NCBI GenBank assembly: GCA_900088475.1
Contig: FLMG01004522.1
Location: 7,556 to 20,755 of the forward strand
Origin: Hyphochytrium catenoides
Taxonomy: Eukaryota > Sar > Hyphochytriomycetes > Hyphochytriales > Hyphochytriaceae
Direction: 5' to 3'
Length of the DNA: 13,200 bases
Shown: one piece after another, positions 1-9,900 of the stretch
Layout: every line of letters begins with the position of its first letter
Numbering within the stretch: position 1 is the stretch's first letter
Notes under the pieces: generated by a model
Seen by the model: only the letters and a program-made list of their open reading frames with translations
Database searches by the model: none
What the model was told of the DNA's origin: nothing
Made by a program: the position numbers and the translations under genes

Positions 1-51
1 CTCTCTCTCTCTTTCTCTCTCTCTCTCTCACTCTCTCTCTTCGTCTCTCTG
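1..51 (+). repeat. (CT)n microsatellite, imperfect
   Basis: A nearly continuous CT dinucleotide run with a few interruptions fills the left edge of the window and probably continues beyond it. Confidence 0.9.
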
Positions 52-89
52 CATGTATCCCCTCGCTCACAACTCTCAACGACCGGGCG

Positions 90-188
90 ATGAGTTCACT
101 TCTCTTTCTCGAAGGATGGTTGTATGTCCAGGAGCTAGAAATAATCGCCGAGCTGCTTGTCAAGCAACCAGGCCTCACCTGCACTTGA
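90..188 (+). other. Possible short coding segment upstream of the 272-1201 model
   Basis: One frame gives a compositionally protein-like helix, ending EGWLYVQELEIIAELLVKQ and then PGLTCT before TGA 186-188. The acceptor-like ttctctttctcgaag just before position 115 could start an exon. No good donor is seen, and the link to the next candidate exon is unclear. It may be part of the preceding tentative gene, the end of a gene entering from the left, or chance. Confidence 0.2.
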
Positions 189-271
189 ACCCTCCTAGAA
201 GGCAAGCTGCTCTTCTCTCCGCCTTGCACTGCAGCTGATGTGGTTGCAAGCACCATTGATTGTTTATAACA

Positions 272-377
272 ATGCCGGCAAGTGCAAGAATCATGGAACA
301 GGAAGGAGGTCTGTTCCTTGTTAGGGGTGCAGAACAAGTCGGGGAATCCGATGCTTCTTTCTTGGTGGGCGGAGCTG

Positions 378-421
<44 letters not shown>

Positions 422-620
422 TTCTTTCTCTCTCTCTCTCACAATTTGACTGCTCAAAATATCCTTTCACTCGTGTCACGGCCTTTCTTCTTCCACTAGT
501 TCCTTCTGCTTGATGTCCTACCTCTGGTCATATTTTTGTGATGAGCAGGATTCTTTTTACCTTTTTTCTCTGTTCTGTTCTTTCTCCCCTCTCTTCTCTC
601 TTTTCTCTCTTTCGTCTCTC

Positions 621-666
<46 letters not shown>

Positions 667-1201
667 TTTCCCGTTTCTGTTCGTTGTTGGTTCGAGGAGG
701 ATTCTGTTCTTCTGTTGGCTCTACTCTTCTACTGACAACAGCCAAATTTGGATTGGGGAACAGTGATCACGTCCCTGGTAAAGAGAGAACTCGGAGGCCA
801 GTCGTTTACGTCTTGTCCGCTCGCCATGAAGAAGATTCTCTCCCACTTGGTCACCCGTTGGTGTCTCCTCTCCGTCCACTCTCAGGGTGCACAAGGATGA
901 GCGGGGGGAGGACAAGAGACAAAGCTCGGAGGAAGAAGAGAGAATAGGAGGATAGAGGATGAGAGGTCCAGTGGAAGCTTGTCAACCGGTAGTTACACTC
1001 TCTTTCTGCCCTCTCCTCCTCCCAGTCAAAGGATTGACAATTGTGCGGGAGGCTAGTGGATCTCCGTCGTCCTCCGTTGCTGTGCTTCAAGATCAATCAT
1101 CTCCTGTCAACCGTTATATCCCAAGCTGTAGGATGATTACGGTCCTCCAGGAGTGCGAGGGCAGCAGGGACGGAGAGAGAAAGAGAGAGAGAGGAGAGTA
1201 G
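272..1201 (+). CDS. Tentative plus-strand gene of unknown function, three exons
   Basis: Proposed exons 272-364, 742-886 and 1026-1201. The first reads MPASARIMEQEGGLFLVRGA and ends at donor GTGGGC in phase 0. The second follows acceptor CTGACAACAG and reads WGTVITSLVKREL then MKKILSHLVTRW, ending in phase 1 at GTGCAC. The third follows a strong acceptor (TGCCCTCTCCTCCTCCCAG) and reads GLTIVREASGSPSSS through SCRMITVLQECEG, to TAG 1199-1201 inside a GA-rich repeat. Phases agree at both joins, and the first intron carries the (CT)n tracts typical of sense-strand introns here. The product would be about 137 residues. Alternatives: exon 2 simply stops at TGA 898-900, the exons belong to a larger gene starting left of the window, or the whole stretch is upstream non-coding DNA. 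I recognise no family. Confidence 0.3.
380..441 (+). repeat. (CT)n microsatellite
   Basis: CT dinucleotide run with single-base interruptions, inside the proposed intron 365-741 of the tentative left-hand gene. Confidence 0.9.
575..668 (+). repeat. CT-rich tract with (CT)n core
   Basis: Polypyrimidine stretch, densest as CT dinucleotides from about 619 to 665, ahead of the acceptor at 741. Its Ser/Leu-rich open frames are repeat artefacts. Confidence 0.9.
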
Positions 1202-1210
1202 AGAGAGAGG
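1172..1210 (+). repeat. (GA)n-rich tract
   Basis: Interrupted GA repeat, the opposite polarity to the CT tracts before it. It covers the end of the third exon of the tentative left-hand gene, giving an Arg/Glu-rich terminus in that model. Confidence 0.8.
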
Positions 1211-1457
1211 GGGAAAGGAGGGATGAGAGAGGAGTAAGCGAAGAAGAAGAGAGAGTCGAACCAAAGTGGCTAGCTGCACGTGAGCCTGGCACCAGTAGGT
1301 AGCTAGTTCTCACTCATAATAATTCCCTTTACTGATCAAGTCATAGACTTCAGAGCTCTTGAAGAGTTTCCTCTGAGCTAGGTCATAAGTTACAGCTTCC
1401 GATCTATCAACAACAGTTCGAGCAGCAAACTCATCACAGGAACATCAGCACACAAAA
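1202..1457 (+). promoter_or_regulatory. Upstream region of the secreted-protein gene
   Basis: The first part is GA-rich (to about 1260). The rest is mixed sequence with a CACGTG palindrome at 1277-1282 and an A/C-rich leader just before the ATG. No TATA-like or initiator element is convincing. This is a regulatory region by position only. Confidence 0.3.
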
Positions 1458-2534
1458 ATGAGAGTACTTCTCTCCCTTGTTGCCGCCGTCTCTCTCATTT
1501 CCTCTCTCTTACCGATCAGCATTGCCCTTGAGGGACAACTGCTGCGTGGTCCCACAGCAAGCGGCGCGAAAGCTCCTTCCAAGAGTGCTACTACAGCGAT
1601 AGGAAAATGCGGACGAACCCCAGAAAATGAGAGAGACGCTCGAGCGTTCCTCTCTTCTAAAGGCCTTCTCTCCTTAGAGCACAAGGATCCTTACTACCCA
1701 GCGAGATCCTTCCGCTGGGTACTCTTAGGGGGAAGAGAGTACAAGGGCGGGTGCGCCTTTGTTATTGAGCGCTGTCATCTCTATGATGGCTGGACAGAAG
1801 AGGGCTCGTCTTCCCCTACGCCACCACTGATTAGCTGTGGCTCTTTCTCATCTCAAGGCGTGGAGATCATTGCAAAATCTGCTGCCGGAACCTTTTCTTC
1901 CTTCGAGGATGCTTTCGGTCCTCTCCCTTCTTCCATTAAAGTCGCCATCGGAAGCAAAGACCTTGAAATGGATGATAAGGAAGGAGGGAAAGGGAAAAGT
2001 AAACTTCCGTCAGATTTATTCTACGTCGAGCTCAAGGGAGAGTCAGCAAAAGCCGCCATCAAGACTCTTGCAGCGCAATATGCAACCTGCGGGTTCCGCG
2101 CCGTAATCTCAGCCAAAAATGTCACCTATGGGTCGCCCAAGGAGATACAGAGGAGCGACGGAGAGACAGAGATGGAAGGAGAGATTCCTTCAGGAAAGAA
2201 TCCTACCATCCTCAGCGCTGAGCCGGATGGGAAAGCTCTCTTCGATCCTACTCCTGGTAGGAAGTGGAAGGTCAAGGACGCAGAGTTTTTGATAAATCGA
2301 GGCCCATCGGTGGAGATCCACGACGTTCCAGCGCGCTTTCTGGATGAAGACTTTCTCTTCTACTACCAGGGCAGCGCAGGGCGAGTGGCGCCCTGGCGGG
2401 CTTGTTTCATCAGAGAGGTGCTGGAGGAGAGGTCAGGGATGGGACAAGGAGGGAATAGATGGCGTCCAATTGACATTGTTACCTATCATCAGCGGTGGAG
2501 TCAGGAGAGGAAGGTAGTGAATGGTGATAGGTAG
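1458..2534 (+). CDS. Secreted or endomembrane protein of unknown family, 358 aa, intronless
   Basis: The start at 1458 sits in an A-rich context (cacaaaaATGAG) and is followed directly by a classic signal peptide: Arg-2, a hydrophobic stretch of roughly residues 3-23, and likely cleavage near Ala-23/Glu-25. No other membrane segment is visible. The mature part has six cysteines (51, 99, 106, 127, 211, 316), which could form three disulfides, and one N-glycosylation sequon (N221-V-T). A Lys/Asp/Glu-rich linker lies at about 170-183 and an acidic one at about 233-243. Aromatic segments such as RSFRWVLLGG (83-92) and DEDFLFYYQG (296-305) suggest a folded domain. The frame is open for 358 codons to TAG at 2532-2534, with no need for an intron, unlike the neighbouring genes. 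A possible AATAAA lies at 2623-2628. I do not recognise the family and assign no function; secretion is inferred from the leader only. Confidence 0.75.
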   Translation: MRVLLSLVAAVSLISSLLPISIALEGQLLRGPTASGAKAPSKSATTAIGKCGRTPENERDARAFLSSKGLLSLEHKDPYYPARSFRWVLLGGREYKGGCAFVIERCHLYDGWTEEGSSSPTPPLISCGSFSSQGVEIIAKSAAGTFSSFEDAFGPLPSSIKVAIGSKDLEMDDKEGGKGKSKLPSDLFYVELKGESAKAAIKTLAAQYATCGFRAVISAKNVTYGSPKEIQRSDGETEMEGEIPSGKNPTILSAEPDGKALFDPTPGRKWKVKDAEFLINRGPSVEIHDVPARFLDEDFLFYYQGSAGRVAPWRACFIREVLEERSGMGQGGNRWRPIDIVTYHQRWSQERKVVNGDR

Positions 2535-2896
2535 AGAGACAGAAGAAGACGAAAGGACGACTCTGTTCTCCTGCTGCCATGCTAGACTGATAAAAGAGTT
2601 CAGCTGTAGATATAAAACATGTAATAAATCCATAGAGACCGTGAATGAAGAGTCCATAATAGTGTTATTCAACTCAGTGTAGAGTATCCTGGCGGTCGTC
2701 GCCTCTGGTCTGCGCTAACGTTCAACCTGCTATGCAATGTGTCCTTTCTGACTTTCTCCTAGCAGTGAAGGACATGTACAGAGTCTTCTTGCTTCAACAG
2801 CTTGCTCCTCTACATATCGCGCGGCACTTTATACACCTCTATCGCTTCCCGTCTGGCCGTCTCCAACGCCCCTTGAGTCCACTACTGCTCCTCTTG

Positions 2897-3409
2897 AATC
2901 TGTCGTTTACCTTCTCTGTCTTCTATATATTGAGTCATCTGCCGCCTCCTTCTTCGTGCCTCAACAGCCAAGAAAGCCCTCGCCCAGTGGCTTTGAGTCT
3001 CTAGCTCTCCTACTATCCGCTGTCACCTCACTGCCTCCACATTGCTGGCTGCTGGCTGCCAGCCTGGCCTTCATCCGCTTCCTCCTTCCTTGGGCCGGAC
3101 AACAAGCGCGGCGAAGGGAGAAGATCGTGTCACCGGCGGCCTCTTCTAAGATCGTGTCACCGAGGCCCTCTTCTTCTTGGGCTTCTCCTTCCTTTATCCT
3201 TTCCTCTACTGTCTCTAGTTCTACAAACAGCTGAACGAGCTGCTGAACGCTTGCCAAGTCGTGCTCACCTGAAAAGCTCGTAAGTTCCCCTGTATTACCC
3301 CAGGACCTGGACTTGTCAAATCTCCCCCAGGAGCTATGTGAGCAGTGATCTCAAGGATGAAGCAGCAAAAGTGTTCATCCTTCCTTTCTCTGTCTCGTCC
3401 CAATCTCAT
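2897..3409 (-). CDS. Tentative minus-strand gene, unknown product, structure unresolved
   Basis: A minus-strand ATG at 3409 opens a frame reading DEHFCCFILEITAHIAPGG. It can splice in phase from 3314 (donor GTCCTG) to an acceptor CTTTTCAG ending at 3273. The next segment reads EHDLASVQQLVQLFVELETV then EERIKEGEAQEEEG, a likely helix with an acidic stretch, and includes a 27-bp tandem duplication. Further along another frame reads HWARAFLAVEARRRRRQM then TQYIEDRE. Helix-like composition supports coding, but GA-rich DNA readily gives Glu/Arg/Lys-rich frames by chance, and the chosen donor is weak. The 3' end is not resolved. The plus strand here also has splice-like sites (for example 3231-3279 before GTAAGT), so the coding strand is not certain. 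Confidence 0.22.
3121..3174. repeat. 27-bp tandem duplication
   Basis: Copies at 3121-3147 and 3148-3174 both begin AAGATCGTGTCACCG and end CCTCTTCT, with three mismatches between them. Twenty-seven bp is nine codons, so the duplication is neutral for reading frame on either strand. Confidence 0.85.
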
Positions 3410-3941
3410 TATTCTCTGTCTTGCCCCACTCTTCTACAATTATATTGCGAACCCTGTACCTAGTCTCTTACCTTTTGTTCTATCTCGGTCTCTTCTGTCT
3501 TGAAGTCTCTTCTCAGCTCACTTTCGTTCTGATGCCACCTGTGCAGCAGCTCAGCGGCGGAGAGATCAGAGCGCTAATGCCCGCTCAAGACGCAGCGGCG
3601 CCTCTATTGCCCAGCAGCTGCCGATTGGAACGAGAGAAGAAAGAGAAGCGACAGAGAGAGGTTGAAGGAGAGCGATGGCGCCGTAAGTGTTACAGAGAGT
3701 CAAGCACAGAGAGGCTCAAACCGTCGGAGTTGATAGAGGAGGACTGCTGAGGGTAAGAAGAGTAGACCAGAGGAAGACCCCAGATGACAGCGAACACGGA
3801 AAGTGACAGATCTGGACATTGTTGACTGGATAACAGAAAGCAGTGGAAGCCAAGCGCAGGCCAAATAGATCCATCCCTTAGCGACAAGGGACTTACAGGG
3901 AAAGTGAGAGCAACTCGAGAGAGACACAGGAAGGAGAAAAA

Positions 3942-6900
3942 ATGAGTTGGTTTGCGAAGGGCTTGAAGGCTGCTGCCGCCAAGGCCACGGAAGTGATGGA
4001 GAAGGCCACGGAGGTGATGGCACCAGTCAACTTTAGGAATAGTCTCGAAGAGTTTGCTTACCGCTGGTATGGACGCAATATCTAGTCTCTTCCCTACTTT
4101 TCCTCTCTTCTGGGTTCTCTGTCCTCTCTTCCCCATCAAGGACACGAGCACCAGTCTTCGCTGCTCCCCCCACGTCATCCTCCTCTCTCAGATCTTGACG
4201 TTCGATCTCTCTAACCTTTTCCTCTTTCTGTTCCATCTCGGCGTCTTTTTGTTCTCCCTTCTTTCCTCAGGGTTGTAACCCTTGACTGCCGCCATTTCCA
4301 CTGCAGCCTTCCGTGTCCACCTCTCTTTCTCTTCCTTCAACCCCTGGCTCTCCTCCCTCTTCGTTTCCTCTAATAGTTGTCTCCTCTTTGCAATAGGGCT
4401 GCGGTGGTCCAAGCTCGAGAGCAGATTCTAGCGCACCAGACAAATACAGAGAGTAAGATGAAAGTCTAACCAGTTCCGTTGTCCCATCCCTTGGCTGCCG
4501 CGTTGCTTGCCAGTCCTTTAGAAGTCCCATAGCAGTCCCGTCCATGTCTATACCTTCCTCTCTATACCTGTATAGTCGGTCGCCTTGGACTCTCGTCCTA
4601 TGCCAATCCTACTTTAGGCTAAGCCTTCTTCCATTGACAGGGAGACATGGGCTATTTATCGCTTTAATAGTTTCTGACCTCTGCTCCCTCTGTGTCTTGG
4701 CTTCTAACCGCCTTTCTCTCTATGTAATCTTGTCTCTTCTCAATCAAAATCACAATGGTCGTAGCCGAACTCCAGCAGCTGAAGGTGTCGAAGATTAGGG
4801 AGAACCTGGACAAGATGGTCCATCTGCTCAAGATAGAGGACATGGCCACCAATCAGTTGCTTCTAAGACAGTCAGCCAAACAAGCAGAAGATGAGGTAGA
4901 ATTGCTTGTCAGTTGCTCCCTTTGTGTCTCTGTAGTCTGTCTGGGGACATTCTTTCTCTCTCGCTCTCGCTCTCTTTACTTCTCTCCCTATTTGTTCTCT
5001 GTGGCCTTTTTCTCTCTCTCTTTGCCTCTTTTCTCTCCCTCTTTGCCTATCTTTCTCTGTCTCTACATGTTCTCTCGCCTCTATCTCTATCTATCTACGT
5101 GTCTCTCTCTCTCTCTCTCTGTGTCAACTTGAACGTGAATAGGTTACTTCAGGAACTCGTTTCGCTACTATGCTTATCTGTCCCTGGGCAAAATAAGTTT
5201 CTTTTGAAGCTCGGCTCGATCAGAGATGTTCCCCATCGTCTCTTCCCTTTCCTGAATTCTTCTCTCTCATCCACTGGGGCTCTGTCATACCGACTGTTGG
5301 CACTTACGTTCTTCCCTTCCGGCAACAGGATGCGGATATGGGTGTTGAGATGCTGCGTCCTTGCCTAGAGTATTTAGTAGAAAAGAAGATTCTCCTTCAC
5401 ATATGTGAAGCCGGCGTCTCAGATGTAAGCGATAGCATTAAACTCCCAAGCACTCCTCTTTACTCTGGTTGTTTGGGTTTCCCCCGTCTCTCTACAATAA
5501 TGTCCATATCCATAGGGTAATGCTAGGTCTCTGTTTATCTCTTTACTCTTTCTCTTTTTGCTATCTCCAGTCTCCGTATCAGGTGCTAGCAAGCTTGCCT
5601 AATCATGCGTAGTCGCTTGATCTCCTCTTTTCTTTCTCGCCCTGCGTCTCGTGGTGACTCTCTTTGACCTACTATCTTTCTCCAGAGACCTGCCGGTATG
5701 TTAGCGGTGGCTCTTCAATTCGTGAGCTGTATCTTGAAGCACGTGCGCTATCCTCTTCTGCCGAATAAGTCTATACACAAGCCGGTGTTAAGGCTCATAG
5801 CAGCGGCCTCGGACATAGACCACTTCTGGAAGCCGGGCACCACCAATAAGGCTAGGTAAGTGTGAGCTTCTAATAACTGTCAGGGGAGAGGAAGATGCAT
5901 GACAACCCAATATTGATTATCTTCTCAATTGCTCCCGCTTCCGTCTTACGAGCGCTCTCTCCTTCTTTTCAGATTGCGGCGTGATCTTATCAACTTAATC
6001 TATGAGATCTGGGTAAAGCTCGCAGAAATTCCTTCTCAATTGGACTTCTTCACGTCGGAATACGGTGGCGTCGCTCTCTCATTTCCATCCTCGTCTTCGT
6101 CGTCGGACGCCATAGAGTTGCCGACAGATGAAAAGCCCAAATCAGAGCTCTTGATATTCTCAGTGGTATGAACCAGTGAAGATTATGGACGACTTATGTG
6201 TCCTCTGCGTCTGATCCTCTACATCCTGCTAGTTTCCTTAAAACGTTCACGAGTTACGAAACTTCTGGCAAATTTTATGGCCTTCATCTCAAAATCCTCT
6301 AAAGAGAATGGGATACTAATAGCCTTTGCCTGCGCGTTGCCTTATCCATAACCCCGTGCAGCTTCTACCCCATATCTCGGAGCCGGGTTACATAGGAGAC
6401 AAAGCACGAGAGTGCATACTTCTTGCAGTCTCGCTAGGAGAAGTAGGTGCCTCCTTTTATAGGGGAAGAGGGCGCACCCACTCATATTGTTATCTCTGAC
6501 CACCTCTTACATCGCTGGAGACTTAGCCTTGCTTCTATGCTCGTGCTCCTCCTATCGATGCTCTTTCCCTATCGGCTCTTTATGACGCTTATCCTACGAT
6601 ACCTCTCCTTGTAGTCCAAGCTGATGGATTACATATTGAGGGACTCAGGATTCGCAAGGAAGCTAGTTATCTCCGTGTTAGCTGCGTACGACCCGCTGCC
6701 AATCAGCTTACCGCCAGGACAAGGTTATACTCGTTTTCCACGCACTTCTTTACGTCTCTGGGTGCTGCTCAGAGAGCTTTCCGCTTCTTTCAATTTACTG
6801 CTGAGGCAGTTGGCCTCGGCCTTTAGCGAGCACTTTCACTTTGTCCAATACGCTTCCAGTTTGCTTCTTGTCAGACACGGTAACCTTAGTATTTCCTTTC

Positions 6901-9900
6901 AAAAGGCCTCTCGTCCGAGCAATCCCAAGATTTGGGAGAGCTTCTGGATCGGCTTCAGTTCTGCAGTACTGTTGCCATGGCTGGAGTGTCAGATCAGGAC
7001 ATCCAACAAGTGGTCACTTTTCCTGGGGAGAAGGAGAGACAAGAAGAGGAGGAAGAAGAGTTAGCGGTACGTCTAGATTCTCTCAAGTTGGCAACAGCTC
7101 CATTGACTGCGGAAGTATTAGACTGATGGCAGTTAGAGACAAAGCGAAGAGGGACGAGGATGGTCTCTTGAGTATTGGCGGCGTTCAGGCTGCCGTTACA
7201 GTGACGATAGCGGACAATCTCTCTACTAGGGAGGAAAAGCGGAAACGGGGATGAGTGTCTAACAAGCTCTCTTCTCCACCTAGAGGGCCTCACGTTCAAT
7301 CGCCCAGACCGTAGTCCATTTATTTAAAGAGATCTTTCTAGCAGAGAGGGTTGGCCCTGCACTACTTCAGGTAACGAGAAAGAGTGGAGAAGGACAAGGT
7401 CTATTACCCTTCTCATGAATGGAGGGCGAGGAGAAAAACCTAAGTGTGAAAAAGACGACTTGGCTCCTTCTGCGCTTTCTTTATGGACCATCTGCTTTTC
7501 CTTTCTCATGGCGTTATTCAGCGCCAGATAGCTCATTGGTCCTGTAGCGTTCCGTAAGTCTGCCTTCAAAGGCCCCTTGCTCTGACCTTGCTGCTGGTTC
7601 ATGTATGCTGGCTTATCACCCTGTCCCCTAGACATCGGAGGCACAAGCCCGGGTGGCGACATTCTATACAAGAGAGATGCTAGATGCTTTGGGGCAACAG
7701 GGGAACTCAGAGGTCAACCCTGTGCTCTTCGGGTTCTTAGAGTTCTTGCTAGGTACGCCGGACAGATTCATTAGGACCAGCTCTTTTGATGAGGGACCCA
7801 GCAAGTTTCGGCACCCTCCTCGGACTCCACTCTCTCTTTACCCTTTATCTCCCAGCCTAGACTCCTAGACTTTGTAACAATTGGTCTCTCATTCCCGCTT
7901 TCCATATTAACTCCAGTAATCTAGTAAGTAATGTTCAATTGCAGGAGATGACTTGAGTGAACCGGAGAAGGAAGAGGAGACGATGGAGACCACGCAGCAT
8001 CTCCTAAGAACAGAGCTCATGCAGCGGATTGACTCATTGTCGCCAGCTCTAAGCATGGCCACTCTGGACCTAGTAAGATGCGTCTATTGGTTATGGTACC
8101 CCTTTCTCTCATTGAGGAGGATCAAGTCTCTCTCCTGTCATCTACCAAGCTGATGGGATCAGCTCTTGCCTCCTCTGTCAAGCGTGCACTTTGATCCGCT
8201 CTGGGAATCAGATCTCTCTAGTCGCTATGTGGCACGCCTGTTCTCTGTTTCTTTCCTATTCTCTGCGACGTCGTCTGGATCTTTTTGCATTTCAAACCTA
8301 TTCGCTCTATCCTATCGTCTAAACGCCGTCTTCATTCATCCTATACCATAAAGTTCTCCACCATCCTGGACCTGAATGACGAGTGGGCTTTGCAAAACTT
8401 GATCTTCCGGAACTGGGAGAGAAGACAAAGAAGTCCCGCGCGGCCCGACTCCCAGGCTAAGGAGGCCGAGGAAGGGAGCAAAAAAGCGAAAGGTGCAGAC
8501 AAGATTGTACATGAGGTAAGCGTGAATGCAGCTAGCCCTTAGTGCTAAGTGAAGACATTGGGCCAGGCACGAACGCGGCAGAAGCCCTTGCCTTCCCTGT
8601 TTGAGTTTTATAAAGTACTATTCTTTTGAGTCTTTCTGTTCGCGTCCCCATTTGGACTACGTTCCGTTGATCTGCACGAGCATATCTTCTCCGCTAGGAG
8701 CACGCTAATGACCCCTTGTTCTCTCTCTTAAGAGGCCAGGGCCTGGTTTCACACTGAGAATGAAAATGCTGACTCTTTCTCTCAATTCCTTGATAATGTT
8801 GTCGCCCACAGTTTGTCCTGTCTTTCCCGGGATCCTCTGCGGCTCTAAACGAGGCTTACTTTGTCCGCGATGATATCTACGACGAGAGCGTCGAAGCTTA
8901 TTTATTAGACGCAGAGAGGGAGGCATCGGTTAGAGTGGCTGCGTGGAGCAAGTGGAAAGGAATTGCGGTAGAGGAGAGAGAAGGCAAAGGTGAAGGTCCA
9001 TGCGTTTCGCTCCCTCTATCTCATTGTTTTATGCCCAGAGCTTTGTTGGTAGGCTTCTGACTCCTCGCAACCCAGGCTCACCTACCACTGTTGGCAGTCC
9101 TAGCGGTACAGAGACTGGACTTCTAGGTGAGGCACAGCGCTACAGAGGCAGTTGTTGCACATCTGGCGGAGCGAGAGCATGTCTCAAAAAGAGAGAAGTC
9201 CATCTTTCCTTATTGTCACTTTTGACTAAATCCCCTCTTTGTTGGCTTCCGCATGACTGAATAGATGGCTCCCGATCAGTAAACAGCAAGACCCCAGACG
9301 TTGTCCTCCCTATTGCTTCCCTTACTCCTGTACGGAAGGTGCCCCTTACCCGTCGTCTCTCGTCAAGAGATTCCTTCGATCGAGAAAGAGGAGAAGGAGC
9401 AAAGGACGGAGATGGAGGAGGCAGTTTCCCTCCTCCGGCTGTTTCCGTGACAAACGAGGAAGCGGAGCTATACGAAGGCGCCTTTTTACGGAGCCTAATG
9501 AACCGATTAAGCGGCTTCCTGGATCATTCGTACGAAGAAAACCTTGCCTTGACAGGTAAAGGGAGCTTAAACGACGGAAATGGATAGAGAGAAGCTGCTT
9601 CTATGAAAAGACGAGTGAAGCACACCGTTGGAATGGAGGGCGGTCATCCCGAGAAGATCAGAAGAGACCGAGAGGAAATAGCTTTTGGAAGGAAGAGAGA
9701 CGCCGCAGGCCGAACGTCCACAGCTGCTAGTTAGGACTGACTTTTTGCACACTTCTTGCGCTCAATTGTGCTACATTCCCTCAGAGGTGGTCTCCAAGCT
9801 GGCTCAGATACCTCACCCGCAGCTGAATGCTTTCTTGTTCGACCTACAAGCTCTCTCAAGAGACCTTCTGCCACCATCAATAAGGACGATGAGAAAGGTG

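Larger units (their letters stand above)
2640..3941. other. Intergenic stretch and FHIP 5' leader without a secure gene
   Basis: After the 3' end of the secreted-protein gene, the plus strand is pyrimidine-rich from about 2860 to 3540, then purine-rich from about 3620 to 3935 in front of the FHIP start. It contains the tentative minus-strand gene and the 27-bp duplication. A plus-strand segment at 3547-3683 (reading QLSGGEIRALMPAQ then LEREKKEKRQREVEGE, ending at GTAAGTG) could be an exon of an unrecognised gene, an alternative FHIP 5' exon or leader sequence. No promoter motif can be assigned. Confidence 0.4.

Noticed and set aside
90-259. Possible stop-codon readthrough or selenocysteine at TGA 186-188, because the same frame looks protein-like on both sides
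   Set aside because: No SECIS-like structure can be shown by eye, and short coding-like stretches are expected by chance. An intron or an unrelated frame is simpler.
557-745. Arg/Glu-rich minus-strand open frame
   Set aside because: It is the reverse-strand reading of the CT repeat, with no independent evidence.
510-947. 145-codon plus-strand open frame rich in Ser and Leu
   Set aside because: Its first half is a translation of (CT)n repeat. Only the part after 742 has non-repeat content, and a different frame there reads better as an exon.
2690-3020. Minus-strand frame with several in-frame TAG codons between protein-like stretches, suggesting TAG recoding
   Set aside because: The secreted-protein gene and the DPY-30-like gene in the same window appear to terminate at TAG, so a recoded TAG is unlikely.
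3690-4178. 162-codon minus-strand open frame opposite FHIP exon 1
   Set aside because: It is antisense to a well-supported exon and its leader, with no splice sites or recognisable motif.
4913-5368. 151-codon plus-strand open frame
   Set aside because: It lies mostly in FHIP intron 3 and is made of CT-repeat codons; the frame does not match exon 4.
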